A program made the position numbers and the translations under genes. Below the pieces are notes generated by a model, which worked only from the letters and a program-made list of their open reading frames with translations, made no database searches and had not been told where the DNA came from. A DNA stretch of 64,000 nt, from NCBI RefSeq assembly GCF_963974425.1, contig NZ_CAXBCK010000010.1:17561-81560 (forward strand), written 5' to 3'. Positions 44,476 through 53,199 of this stretch are shown one piece after another (the first letter of the stretch is position 1; every line of letters begins with the position of its first letter). Origin of the DNA: Marixanthomonas sp963974425 (GTDB lineage: Bacteria > Bacteroidota > Bacteroidia > Flavobacteriales > Flavobacteriaceae).

Positions 44476-44916
44476 ATGAACAAAACAATTGCACAAAAAC
44501 AATTTTACCTTAATGTTCATTTCTTTGAAAATGAAAAAAGAGAAAGCAATGCACAATTCAAATCGGTTTCTGGTCTTACGGTTCATATAGATGTTGAAAA
44601 CTTAGTTAAAAACCCAGAAAAAGAGTTTAAACATTTTTTTCCATCCCGAACACGTTTTCCAAATCTTATATTAAAAGGAGTACTATTAAAAGATTTAAAA
44701 GTGATTGAATGGTGTAAAAAAGCAATAGATCAATATCAATTTTCTCCAACCGATTTAAAAGTTAAACTGGTAAACGGTAAAAAAGAATCTGTTTTAGCTT
44801 GGAATATTATACGTGCATATCCAGTAAAATGGACGGTAAAAAAACAGATAGAAAAAGAAAATAGTCTTGCTATTGATACCATGGAATTAGCATATAATTA
44901 TTTTAAACTAGTTTAG
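44476..44916 (+). CDS. Tail tube protein (gp19-like)
   Basis: 146 residues. Pattern of tail-tube subunits in contractile systems: FKSVSGLTVHIDVE, FPNLILKGVLLKDLKVIEWC, SVLAWNIIRAYPVKW, SLAIDTMELAYNYFKL. It forms the inner tube that the sheath drives through a target membrane. It lies 11 bases after the sheath gene, in the order seen in phages and eCIS. The usual glycine-rich segment before the first strand is shorter than in characterised eCIS tubes. Confidence 0.88.
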   Translation: MNKTIAQKQFYLNVHFFENEKRESNAQFKSVSGLTVHIDVENLVKNPEKEFKHFFPSRTRFPNLILKGVLLKDLKVIEWCKKAIDQYQFSPTDLKVKLVNGKKESVLAWNIIRAYPVKWTVKKQIEKENSLAIDTMELAYNYFKLV

Positions 44917-44979
44917 TTATTCAGGTTAAAAAAATAGAAAATTACAGTTTATAATACTCAAAATAAAACCAAATAAATC

Positions 44980-45531
44980 ATGATTAAAACTGAAATAAAT
45001 ACAAACAAAATAGAAGAAGAATTAGTGTCTTTCTTACAAACTAAAATACATATGTGCACACTCGAAAACACTTCATTTTTAGATAAAAAAAGCATTGAAA
45101 ACATAGTAATTATAGAAGAAAGTAATATAAGTGTGAACTCAAATTTAAATCAAACTAAGACTTTAATTAATTTAATTAAAAAAATTGATAATCAAAACAT
45201 TATAAATATTTTAATTAAATTTTTAGGCGCGCCTAAAACGAGTAAGACGCATATTTTAAAGATACCTAAATCCTTACGTGAATCAAAATACAAAATATAT
45301 TTTTGGATGCTGTTTTTTTGTCATAAAAATCTAGAAGATTTCCAGCTTGGACTTCATAAATTAATTAAAGAAACTTCAAAGGAATATTCTAAAAAAACAA
45401 TTTTTGAAACGCTTAATTTCGGCGTGACATTATCCAAATTAAAAACAGAAAAAAAAAGGTTGTTCACCCCTCCTATTTCAATAAACAGTGGTGACAAAAA
45501 AAAGAATGCAACTCATTTTAACTATAATTAA
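44980..45531 (+). CDS. Hypothetical protein, AT-rich, in the tail-like module
   Basis: 183 residues, rich in Ile, Lys and Asn; the DNA is visibly more AT-rich than its neighbours. No signal peptide, membrane segment or known motif. One helix-rich core (YKIYFWMLFFCHKNLEDFQL) and a basic C-terminus. It lies 63 bases after the tube gene and 33 before the patatin gene. A cargo, chaperone or assembly role is conceivable but unsupported. Confidence 0.6.
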   Translation: MIKTEINTNKIEEELVSFLQTKIHMCTLENTSFLDKKSIENIVIIEESNISVNSNLNQTKTLINLIKKIDNQNIINILIKFLGAPKTSKTHILKIPKSLRESKYKIYFWMLFFCHKNLEDFQLGLHKLIKETSKEYSKKTIFETLNFGVTLSKLKTEKKRLFTPPISINSGDKKKNATHFNYN

Positions 45532-45564
45532 TAAGTATCTTTAATAACGAGTTACCGTTGTTTT

Positions 45565-48174
45565 ATGAATACAAAAAAACAAAAGACATCTATCTTTGTC
45601 CATTTTGTAAATGGAATCAATCACTTTATACGCTCATTTAAAAACTTTTTTAAATCTGCTGTTTTAAGCTTGATTGTCATTGTAATTATCCTGTTGTTAT
45701 TAACACAAATGGATCAAGCATTGACAATGTTGGTCGATATGATGGAAACTAGCAAGTTTTCTCTATTGCTATGTTTCTTTCTTATTAATGCCTTGGCTTT
45801 GGTTCTTTCTCACTACCCTATTTACACTTATTATGCGGCAGATTTAAATGATTCAAGAGATTACACCAATTGGCACAAAACCAATCCAATCCCCTTTTGG
45901 CCTTTTAAGAAGTTTCCCATTTTTGTTTTCACGACTAACCCAGAATCTAACTATAAGCCGGATAACTGGGCTAATTACCTACGGTATTCCATCGGAATAT
46001 TGATCCATTGTGTTTGGGTTCATTTTATAATCAGTAGTTTTTCACCAAACTTACTTTTTGATTCCTTTCCCTTCGCACCGGTTAAGAGTGTTATGTACGT
46101 GCTACTACTTGTTCCCTTTGTTGTTTACATCTTTTATAAGGAAAAATTTACAGCACTTAAAAAAACACTTGATGCCAAAGAAGGTGTAGCTTCAGAAAAA
46201 AAGCATCAAAAAAGTCTCAATAAAATAAATAAGCTCTATAGAAAACTAGGGATTTGGTATGTAATTTTGGCGCTTGCATGCTTTCTGTTGTTGGCTTTGA
46301 CGTTACTAGTAGGCAACTTTAGCCCCGGAGGGTTTATTTTGTTGCTTCTTACCAGCTATGCCCTTATGTTTAATTACGTGTTTTTTAGGTTATTGCGAAC
46401 CAAATTAACACTTGTTTACAATGCAATGGGCACTTCCAAAGCATTTGTTCCTTTTAAATTTTGCATTAAAAATCTACTTTTCCTGGAACGCTCTGAAAAT
46501 TACCTGGTTATGTACAACCTTAATTTTTTGGTTGCGTTTATCATCATCGTTTTTTCAACCATTGCGAGTATTAAAGACTGGTCGCTGCTTAATGGAATAC
46601 CAATACTACTGGCATTTTTCTATTTCTATTATTTTATTGTAGCAAGCTTGGGCAAATACTTTTTTGTAACCAAAAAACTCAATCTCTTTGGATCACAATT
46701 ATACAAAGGAATCTTTATTGTATTGGGAACTGTCATCGCCTTATTTATCATTACTTTTTTTGCTCCTATTGAGGTTAAAACCCACCAACTGGATCGAGTA
46801 AAAAACTCAAAAACCGAAATTACCGAAGCTGTTTTTATCGACAGTTTACGAGCCAAAGATGACAACACCCTGTTTTTTATCGCTTCACATGGTGGCGGAC
46901 TTAAGGCCAACGTTTGGACGCTAAATGTAGTAAATATGCTTCAAAAAAATACTGAAGGCAAGTTACTAAACCAGACCATTGCGCTTTCTGGGGCCTCAGG
47001 CGGGTCTTTGGGTTTAGCTTTATATACTGGACTGTATAAAGAAAACGGGCTTGATTTTGAAGAAATTCAAAAGAAAATTGACCACCTGGCAGCACAAAAT
47101 TATACCTCCCTAGATCTTTCCCTAACGTTCGGGCTCGATTCCTACCGAAAAATATGGCCTTTTAGTCAACGTTTTGGCTTACGTGACCGGCCGTATTATG
47201 CTATGCGTAAGTATCAGAATGAAATTCAAGATATAAACAGCACTAGGCTCTCTAAAACCTCATTCAGGGATTATTGGAAAGAGGCATTTAACAAAAACGG
47301 TTATTTTCCTTCATTGATAATGAACACAGCAGGAACACAAGGTAGTCGCGGTATTCTTTGGTCTGTTAAGCAAAATAATTTTGAAGAAATCTTCCCTTTT
47401 GCAATAAATCTGGCCGATCTTACCAACAATGAAACCATCCCCTATTATCAAGCAGTATCAACCACCAACCGTTTTCCTGTTTTCAGCCCGGCAGCAAAAA
47501 TCCCTGGTTATGGCTATTTTATCGATGCTGGGGCCATTGACAATAGCGGCTTGTTAGGGTGTCTGGATGTTCATAACTATTTAGCCCGTGACAAAAAAGT
47601 ACTGGGAGACAAACAGATTGGGTATATCGAGATAATTAATAGTAAAAGCTTGTATATAGACCATCTAATAAAGAAATTCAAAAAACAATATTACATTGAT
47701 CACATTGCCATCAACGAAAATGAGACAGACAACATCATTGCCGATTTAGAAACGGGTTTAAACCTTGATAAAATTCCCGGATATTTAAGTGATTACGTTA
47801 CGAGCCTTGAAAAAACAAGCGATGGTTCCACTCGGTATTTCAAGATTATGATGCCGCATAAGGTAACTTTTAATGATATTGAAGCTCATTTAAATGGATT
47901 TATACTTTCAGCAAACATTGAAAACACTCTTAAAATATTTCTTTCTGAAGAGAACAACCTTATCCTTTCGCTTACTGAGAAGCAAAATAAATCCTTCTTC
48001 GAGCCTTGGGAGTATTATGAACCAACATTATCCCGCCATTTAAGTAAAAGCAGCATAAATTATGTGAAAGCGATACTGAAACACCCCATACTTACCGAAC
48101 AGTTTGAAGAAATTGAAAGTATTATCAACACCAAGAAAATAGAAGAAAACAAAGCGCCGCAGTTGTCTTTATAG
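45565..48174 (+). CDS. Membrane-anchored patatin-like phospholipase
   Basis: 869 residues in two parts. Residues about 25-410 hold eight or nine hydrophobic segments with a basic cytosolic loop (KKTLDAKEGVASEKKHQK). Residues about 430-860 are a patatin-like lipid hydrolase: glycine-rich oxyanion stretch SHGGGLKANV, nucleophile Ser478 in GASGGSLG, and catalytic Asp654 in DAGAIDNSG. Patatins cleave acyl chains from phospholipids through a Ser-Asp dyad. It follows the sheath/tube genes in the same direction; last six bases overlap the convergent pxpC. No signal peptide cleavage is expected. Confidence 0.85.
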   Translation: MNTKKQKTSIFVHFVNGINHFIRSFKNFFKSAVLSLIVIVIILLLLTQMDQALTMLVDMMETSKFSLLLCFFLINALALVLSHYPIYTYYAADLNDSRDYTNWHKTNPIPFWPFKKFPIFVFTTNPESNYKPDNWANYLRYSIGILIHCVWVHFIISSFSPNLLFDSFPFAPVKSVMYVLLLVPFVVYIFYKEKFTALKKTLDAKEGVASEKKHQKSLNKINKLYRKLGIWYVILALACFLLLALTLLVGNFSPGGFILLLLTSYALMFNYVFFRLLRTKLTLVYNAMGTSKAFVPFKFCIKNLLFLERSENYLVMYNLNFLVAFIIIVFSTIASIKDWSLLNGIPILLAFFYFYYFIVASLGKYFFVTKKLNLFGSQLYKGIFIVLGTVIALFIITFFAPIEVKTHQLDRVKNSKTEITEAVFIDSLRAKDDNTLFFIASHGGGLKANVWTLNVVNMLQKNTEGKLLNQTIALSGASGGSLGLALYTGLYKENGLDFEEIQKKIDHLAAQNYTSLDLSLTFGLDSYRKIWPFSQRFGLRDRPYYAMRKYQNEIQDINSTRLSKTSFRDYWKEAFNKNGYFPSLIMNTAGTQGSRGILWSVKQNNFEEIFPFAINLADLTNNETIPYYQAVSTTNRFPVFSPAAKIPGYGYFIDAGAIDNSGLLGCLDVHNYLARDKKVLGDKQIGYIEIINSKSLYIDHLIKKFKKQYYIDHIAINENETDNIIADLETGLNLDKIPGYLSDYVTSLEKTSDGSTRYFKIMMPHKVTFNDIEAHLNGFILSANIENTLKIFLSEENNLILSLTEKQNKSFFEPWEYYEPTLSRHLSKSSINYVKAILKHPILTEQFEEIESIINTKKIEENKAPQLSL

Positions 48175-49023
48175 GTGTTCGATTAATTTGAAATAAACCG
48201 TTTTTCCCACCCGCTTTTGGGCAAGTCTACAAATAGCTTGTTCTGTTAATTGCAGTATTCGTGAATAACCACCAGTAGTTTGGGCATCGCGCATTAATAC
48301 CACACTTTTGCCTGAAGGCGTCAACTGCACCGTTCCTGGCTGCACTGGAGCTGTTATTATTTCTTTTGCTGAAATATCCTCCAAACCTTCTATTACATAC
48401 GCCATACGACTACTTTGTGAACCTATTTTCAATGTAGTATCCATTATTATCTTCTGAAATTTCTTCGGAAGTAAATCAAATTCAGGTCCTGGATATACTT
48501 CTATTGCTTCATCATTAAAATGATGTTCATCTATTGAAAAAGAAGCATGTCTAACTATTTTTTTAGAAGTAGTAGTTGAAAATTTCAAAACATCTCCTTT
48601 CTCTAATCGTTTCTTTTTTGTGATGTTGTTATAAAAGCTTCGGCTACCCAATATAATTTCAGTTTTAAAACCACCTAAAACTGCCAGATAACCATAGTTT
48701 CCAAAGTCGGGATGGTCAATTTTCAAAACATTGTTTTCAGAAATTTCTGTGGCTTTACCCAACTCTATGGGCACATCGTTGATTGTTGCATGAAAACCAG
48801 CTCCGCAGATCGCTATAAACGTGGGAGCTTTAAATTGAAGTCTAGGGCCCATCATCGTAAATTCCATAACGGCAGCTTGGGTTGAGTTGTCCAAAAGTTT
48901 ATTAGCCATAGCCGCGGAAACAGTGTCCATCGCTCCGCTTAGAGGCACACCCAACCGACGGTAGCCCGTTCTTCCTTTATCTTGTATGCTTGTAAAAAGA
49001 CCTGGTTTTAATACTTCAACCAT
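48169..49023 (-). CDS. pxpC: 5-oxoprolinase subunit PxpC (KipA)
   Basis: ATP-dependent opening of 5-oxoproline to glutamate by the PxpABC complex. 284 residues of the biotin-dependent carboxyltransferase-like family: KPGLFTSIQDKGRTGYRRLG near the start, GAMDTVSAAMANKLL, and the C-terminal VQLTPSGKSVVLMRDAQTTG and YSRILQLT. It overlaps pxpB by eight bases. Its end meets the patatin gene (6-base convergent overlap). Confidence 0.93.
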   Translation of the reverse strand: MVEVLKPGLFTSIQDKGRTGYRRLGVPLSGAMDTVSAAMANKLLDNSTQAAVMEFTMMGPRLQFKAPTFIAICGAGFHATINDVPIELGKATEISENNVLKIDHPDFGNYGYLAVLGGFKTEIILGSRSFYNNITKKKRLEKGDVLKFSTTTSKKIVRHASFSIDEHHFNDEAIEVYPGPEFDLLPKKFQKIIMDTTLKIGSQSSRMAYVIEGLEDISAKEIITAPVQPGTVQLTPSGKSVVLMRDAQTTGGYSRILQLTEQAICRLAQKRVGKTVYFKLIEHL

Positions 49024-49741
49024 GTTTTGCCTCCTCTCCTATTGTGTAGATATCTGCATCGACTTCCACTTTAATTTTACGGTATTCGTCTTCTGAAATT
49101 GGGATAAATTTTATAAAATCTCCAGCTTTTAATAAAGCGGGTGGGTTCTTCTCTATTGAAAAATAGTTTAGCGGACTTTTACCGATAATGTTCCACCCTC
49201 CAGGAGAAGAAGAAGTATAGACTCCCGTTTGCGATCCACCAATTGCAACAGATCCAGCTTCGATTATTTCTCTTGGAGTTTGTTTCCGTGGTGTTTGTAA
49301 GCGTTTGTCTAAGCCACCTAAGTACGGAAAACCGGGTAGAAATCCCAAAAAATAAACTTTATAGGTAGGTTTGGTATGAAGTTCTATTACTTCAGAAGTA
49401 GTTAAATTATTTGTTTTTGCAACGTCTTCAATATCCAACGCAAATTTTGGATTATAGCAAACCGGAATATGTAATACCCGAGAAATTTCCGATTGTGCTT
49501 TGGGTATCTTTTTCAGTTTTTTTGATAGTTGATTGATAAAATCGTATTGCTGCACTCCTTTTTTTAAAAACACTGCCAATGAGCTGTACGCAGGGACCGT
49601 TTCAAGGACCTCTTTTGTATAGGTTTGCAAAACAAGTTGCTTAACCTGTAAAACAGCTGTCAATGTTTTATTGTCAACAGATGGTTTCCACTCAATCAAT
49701 ATGGCTTGTTCGCCAAATGGTTTTATAGTTGGTTGTTTCAT
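49016..49741 (-). CDS. pxpB: 5-oxoprolinase subunit PxpB (KipI)
   Basis: 241 residues of the cyclophilin-like KipI family: FGEQAILIEW at the N-terminus, HIPVCYNPKFALDIEDVAKT, FLPGFPYLGGLDKRLQTPR, and GSVAIGGSQTGVYTSSSPGG with the closing WNIIGKSPL. Overlaps pxpA by four bases and pxpC by eight, so the three subunits are translated together. In Bacillus subtilis KipI also inhibits the sporulation kinase; no such partner is present here. Confidence 0.94.
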   Translation of the reverse strand: MKQPTIKPFGEQAILIEWKPSVDNKTLTAVLQVKQLVLQTYTKEVLETVPAYSSLAVFLKKGVQQYDFINQLSKKLKKIPKAQSEISRVLHIPVCYNPKFALDIEDVAKTNNLTTSEVIELHTKPTYKVYFLGFLPGFPYLGGLDKRLQTPRKQTPREIIEAGSVAIGGSQTGVYTSSSPGGWNIIGKSPLNYFSIEKNPPALLKAGDFIKFIPISEDEYRKIKVEVDADIYTIGEEAKHG

Positions 49742-50484
49742 CGATCTAAAGTTAAGCCTTTAACCCTCATTTGTTTGTGGATGTGATGCAAAATTTCAAT
49801 CGAATGTTGGTTATCACCGTGAATGCAATATGTGGAGGCAGTAATTGGTTTAGCCATACTGTTAATAGTTTGAATTTTTCTTTCAGAAACCATTTTAAAA
49901 AGTTGTTCCCAGGCGTCTTTAGGACTTTCTATAAGCGCTCCCTCTTCACTCCGTGAAACCAAAGAGAGGTCGTTGTTATAACGCCTATCTATAAAAGCTT
50001 CAAATTCTAGTGGCAATAAATTTTCTGCTTTGCGATGCAAAACGGAGTTGTGTTGTACGTACAATTTAGGACGCACTTTTGTTTGCAATACGGCTTCTAC
50101 TACAGCATCTGCCGTTGGGGCGTCTTTCGCCGCATAATTATACAGAGCGCCGTGCAGTTTTACGTGATTGATGGTAGCTCCTTCGGTTTCGCAGAGTGCA
50201 AAAAACTGTATCAGTTGATTAAAAACGGTTTGTGTCAACTCGTTTTTTGTCATCGTGATAATCTTTCTTCCAAAGTTGTCCTTGTCGGGAAACGAGGGAT
50301 GCACTCCAATTTTTACGTTGTGTTGCTTTGCCAACCTAATAGCGGTCCGCATTGTTTTTTCTGTTCCAAAATGCCCTCCAGAAGCAATACTGCACGAAGA
50401 GATTAACGGCATGATGGCTTCGTCAAAGCCACTACCTTCGCCTAGGTCTGCGTTGATGTCTATATGTTTGGTTTCTTTATTCAA
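49738..50484 (-). CDS. pxpA: 5-oxoprolinase subunit PxpA (LamB/YcsF family)
   Basis: 248 residues from a TTG start at 50484. The conserved DINADLGEGSGFDEAIMPLI begins eight residues later, and the family core SSCSIASGGHFG and GVHPSFPDKDNFGR follows. An upstream GTG (50550) would add residues that are simply the translation of the palindromic repeat at 50503-50545 and are not part of the family, so it is rejected. First gene of pxpABC; the Nramp-fold transporter gene precedes it on the same strand. Confidence 0.9.
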   Translation of the reverse strand: MNKETKHIDINADLGEGSGFDEAIMPLISSCSIASGGHFGTEKTMRTAIRLAKQHNVKIGVHPSFPDKDNFGRKIITMTKNELTQTVFNQLIQFFALCETEGATINHVKLHGALYNYAAKDAPTADAVVEAVLQTKVRPKLYVQHNSVLHRKAENLLPLEFEAFIDRRYNNDLSLVSRSEEGALIESPKDAWEQLFKMVSERKIQTINSMAKPITASTYCIHGDNQHSIEILHHIHKQMRVKGLTLDR

Positions 50485-50502
50485 GTTTCTAGTTTTATCT
50501 CC

Positions 50503-50545
50503 TGGGCTTCGACTCTGCCTGTCCTGAGCATGGTCGAAGGGCTCA
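50503..50545. repeat. REP-like palindrome before pxpA
   Basis: Arms CTTCGAC (50507-50513) and GTCGAAG (50533-50539) with the TGAGC-type core between them. This sequence type (TGAGC near GTCGAAG) is a common dispersed palindromic repeat in bacterial genomes. GC-rich compared with its surroundings. Confidence 0.6.
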
Positions 50546-50552
50546 GCCACAT

Positions 50553-50584
50553 TGATTATTTATCATTAAGGTAAAAAATAATCA
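50553..50584. promoter_or_regulatory. AT-rich inverted repeat between the transporter gene and pxpA
   Basis: TGATTATTT (50553-50561) and AAATAATCA (50576-50584), nine perfect pairs around 14 bases. It could be an operator or a weak terminator for the upstream transporter gene; no poly-T context that decides. Confidence 0.35.
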
Positions 50585-50697
50585 TCAATTAATCGGTAGC
50601 TTCGATACAATTTTATGGATTGAAAGTCTACTGTTTCATTCTGTATCTTCCGCCATAAAATCACTCAGCCACCTTTTTCTAAAATTATTATATTCTA

Positions 50698-51921
50698 TCA
50701 AACATCAAAAAATACTTTTGAGAGGCTTCGAAGGCCTAACACAAGTGCAATAAGTACGATGATGATTCCTATAGCGTTTTGAGCTTTATTATTTTTATAG
50801 GTTCCTAAAACTGATTCTTTATTAACCACCCACACTAAAAACCCTGCAATTACGGGTAGTAAAATTCCGTTGGCTACTTGTGCAAATTGGATAACTTCAA
50901 TAGGTTTGAAGCCTACTGAAGAAAATATGACACCCGTTAACAATACAAGCATCCAAACGGCACGAAATTTTTTAGATTTTAAACTAAGTTCCCAATCAAA
51001 GCAACCTCTGGCTACATATGCAGCTGCTAAAGGCGCTGTAATTGCTGAGGAAATCCCGGCGGCAAACAAACCAATACTTAAAAAGTATTTTGCAAAGCTG
51101 CCAAAAAGCGGTTCTATACTTTTTGCCAAATCGGCTGCATTGCTAATTTCTGAATTTTTAATAGAAGCGGCACAAATAATAATGGCAATAGACACCAACC
51201 CGCCCAAAATGATAGATACATATAAATCGGTTCGGGCAGCTTGTAATTCTTCTTTGCCATTCCATTTTTCCTTCACCAAAGAGGCATGTAAAAACAGATT
51301 ATAAGGTACCACTGTCGTTCCTACTAAAGCAATGATAGCTAGCACACCTTCTTTAGGGATTGAAGGCATAAACATACCCTTTAAGACTTCTATCCAATTG
51401 GGATTGGTTACAATAGCTGTTACTAAAAATGAAATGCTCATCAATATGACTAATACGACAAGACTTCGTTCAATTACTTTATAATTTCCAATAAAAAGCA
51501 AAATAAAAGCAATTCCTGCTATTAACATGCTTAAGTAGTTAAGTTCTAAACTACCTATTAAAACAGTAGATTCCGTAAAAATAGTTTCTAAGCCTAACAT
51601 TCCGCCGCTGATGTTCCCGGCTTCATACGCGGCATTCCCTATTAATATTGCTGAAAGAATAAGGAGTATAGCAACAATTCGCACCGTTTTTAAAGGAATT
51701 TCGCTCCGTACCGCTTCCGCTAAACCTTTTCCATATACCAATCCTAACCGAATGGCCATCTCTTGCAACACAATCGTGGCAATGATCGATAAAACCATAG
51801 CCCATAACAATGTGAAACCAAATTCAACACCGGTTAAAACACAGACAGTAACGGTTCCCGGACCTATAAATGCCGCTGCTATTAATGCACCTGGACCTAT
51901 ATTTTTAAATATGTTTTTCAC
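50698..51921 (-). CDS. Nramp-family transporter lacking the metal-binding motif
   Basis: 407 residues from a GTG at 51921 (nine bases after the DUF2891 stop); an in-frame TTG at 51972 would overlap that gene. About eleven membrane segments with the Nramp order. In canonical Nramps TM1 has DPGN and TM6 has MPH; here TM1 reads FIGPGTVTV and TM6 reads TVVPYNLFLH, so both metal-ligand sets are gone. The B. subtilis pxp cluster also holds an Nramp relative (ycsG). Import of 5-oxoproline or another organic substrate is a reasonable inference. Confidence 0.85.
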   Translation of the reverse strand: MKNIFKNIGPGALIAAAFIGPGTVTVCVLTGVEFGFTLLWAMVLSIIATIVLQEMAIRLGLVYGKGLAEAVRSEIPLKTVRIVAILLILSAILIGNAAYEAGNISGGMLGLETIFTESTVLIGSLELNYLSMLIAGIAFILLFIGNYKVIERSLVVLVILMSISFLVTAIVTNPNWIEVLKGMFMPSIPKEGVLAIIALVGTTVVPYNLFLHASLVKEKWNGKEELQAARTDLYVSIILGGLVSIAIIICAASIKNSEISNAADLAKSIEPLFGSFAKYFLSIGLFAAGISSAITAPLAAAYVARGCFDWELSLKSKKFRAVWMLVLLTGVIFSSVGFKPIEVIQFAQVANGILLPVIAGFLVWVVNKESVLGTYKNNKAQNAIGIIIVLIALVLGLRSLSKVFFDV

Positions 51922-51929
51922 CTGTGTTT

Positions 51930-53072
51930 TTAGTTTTGTTGCAGAGCGTAAATAGCGAAACTTGCCAACCAATGACCGCCCTCGTAGGTATCGCCTACCA
52001 AATTAGGGTAGGAATATGAAATATGCTGATTTGCCACATTTTTTAAGTATTCATACTCTGGATATTGATTTGCCAAGCCATACAACACCCAAGCTCGGCT
52101 AAAATTAAGCCCATCTAGATGAACCAACTTTCCATCACTCCTATCGCCTACTTTCCCCGGTTCAAGTTGATAATTTTTATCTTCTAAAGTTGGTAAGAAA
52201 GAATCAAGCCAGCCTGTAAATTCTTCCTTCGGAAGCACACGACGCATGATATCCACTTCTTCTAAACACGGTGAAAGAAAATCGTATCCGCTGGGTTCCC
52301 ATGTCATAGGACAACCTTCATCGTTTAAATAAAATTCTTTAGCTCGTTTTGAAATAAGAATTTGTAATTGAGTGTTCTCTGTAGCATTAGCATAGTCCCA
52401 CGCAAATGCCAATCCAAAAGCAGTATTGGCATGTTCCCCTACTCTAATTGGATAGACTAGTTTAGGTAGATACTCTTTATATTTCGAAACGATCTCGTCT
52501 GTTAAAGGTTGTAAGTTTTCGGCCAATTGTTTTGCCATTGGGTCGTCCCAAGTGTGTAATGCTTCTGAAAGTTTTAGTAACCATGCCCATCCATAAGTAC
52601 GTTCGTAACTTTTATTAATGTCTTTTTGAAAATACTCAAGTTCTTTTGATACATTTTTAGCCGTAATATTTTTCTGAAGTATCTCTTTAACCCTATCTGC
52701 CTTTTCCATATCTGGAAACTGTTTTACTAGTGTAACCATAGACCAATAACCGTGAACAGCGCTATGCCAGTCAAAACAGCCATAAAAAATTGGGTGTAGC
52801 GCCTCTGGGGATTGTAAATCTTCATCACTGCCAATGGTCTGTCCCAGTTTGTTTGGATATTCATTTTCCACACAATGCAATGGAAGTTCTATTAATTGAT
52901 TGGCTTCAGCTAGTGTAAAGGAAGGAGAATCGTATTGCTGAATTTCAGTTTCGTTTTTAGTTTCAATCTTATTTTCATGTTTCATTTTGTTTTCAGGACT
53001 CTTTTTTTCTTCGGACGAATTACAACTCACCAATATGGAAAGTAAAAAAAACAAGGAAAGGACATTTTTCAT
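51930..53072 (-). CDS. DUF2891 lipoprotein
   Basis: 380 residues. Lipoprotein signal with lipobox LVSC (Cys about 17) and a Lys/Glu-rich linker, followed by an all-helical domain of the DUF2891 family (HPIFYGCFDWHSAVHGYWSM; AWLLKLSEALHTWDDPMAKQ; HWLASFAIYALQQ), which looks like an alpha/alpha toroid. The fold suggests a glycan- or peptide-processing enzyme, but none is proven. The gene ends nine bases before the Nramp-like start, so it heads a DUF2891-transporter unit. Confidence 0.8.
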   Translation of the reverse strand: MKNVLSLFFLLSILVSCNSSEEKKSPENKMKHENKIETKNETEIQQYDSPSFTLAEANQLIELPLHCVENEYPNKLGQTIGSDEDLQSPEALHPIFYGCFDWHSAVHGYWSMVTLVKQFPDMEKADRVKEILQKNITAKNVSKELEYFQKDINKSYERTYGWAWLLKLSEALHTWDDPMAKQLAENLQPLTDEIVSKYKEYLPKLVYPIRVGEHANTAFGLAFAWDYANATENTQLQILISKRAKEFYLNDEGCPMTWEPSGYDFLSPCLEEVDIMRRVLPKEEFTGWLDSFLPTLEDKNYQLEPGKVGDRSDGKLVHLDGLNFSRAWVLYGLANQYPEYEYLKNVANQHISYSYPNLVGDTYEGGHWLASFAIYALQQN

Positions 53073-53085
53073 AGTAGGATATTTC

Positions 53086-53148
53086 AGAAACAGTTTCTAT
53101 TAAAATATTAAAGATATTAAATATAGTTTCTATTTAAGTTTTAGAAAC
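53086..53148. promoter_or_regulatory. Repeated AGAAAC/GTTTCT half-sites, candidate operator
   Basis: Four half-sites: AGAAAC (53086-53091), GTTTCT (53093-53098), GTTTCT (53126-53131), AGAAAC (53143-53148). The first two form a 13-bp palindrome; the GTTTCT copies are 33 bases apart, about three helical turns. A TATCTTTA box (53109-53116) lies between. All upstream of the DUF2891 gene. Confidence 0.45.
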
Positions 53149-53179
53149 AAAAAAAGGGATACCAATTGGTATCCCTTTT
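53149..53179 (-). terminator. Terminator of the M16 peptidase gene
   Basis: Perfect 12-pair stem (53152-53163 with 53168-53179) around AATT, followed on the minus strand by seven T. It is 20 bases after the M16 stop codon. Confidence 0.9.
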
Positions 53180-53199
53180 ACTTTTTAGTGAATTCTGAA

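Noticed and set aside
42151..48174. Reading the sheath/tube region as a prophage
   Set aside because: No integrase, capsid, portal, terminase, lysis gene, attachment repeats or flanking tRNA. Both flanks are ordinary chromosomal operons.
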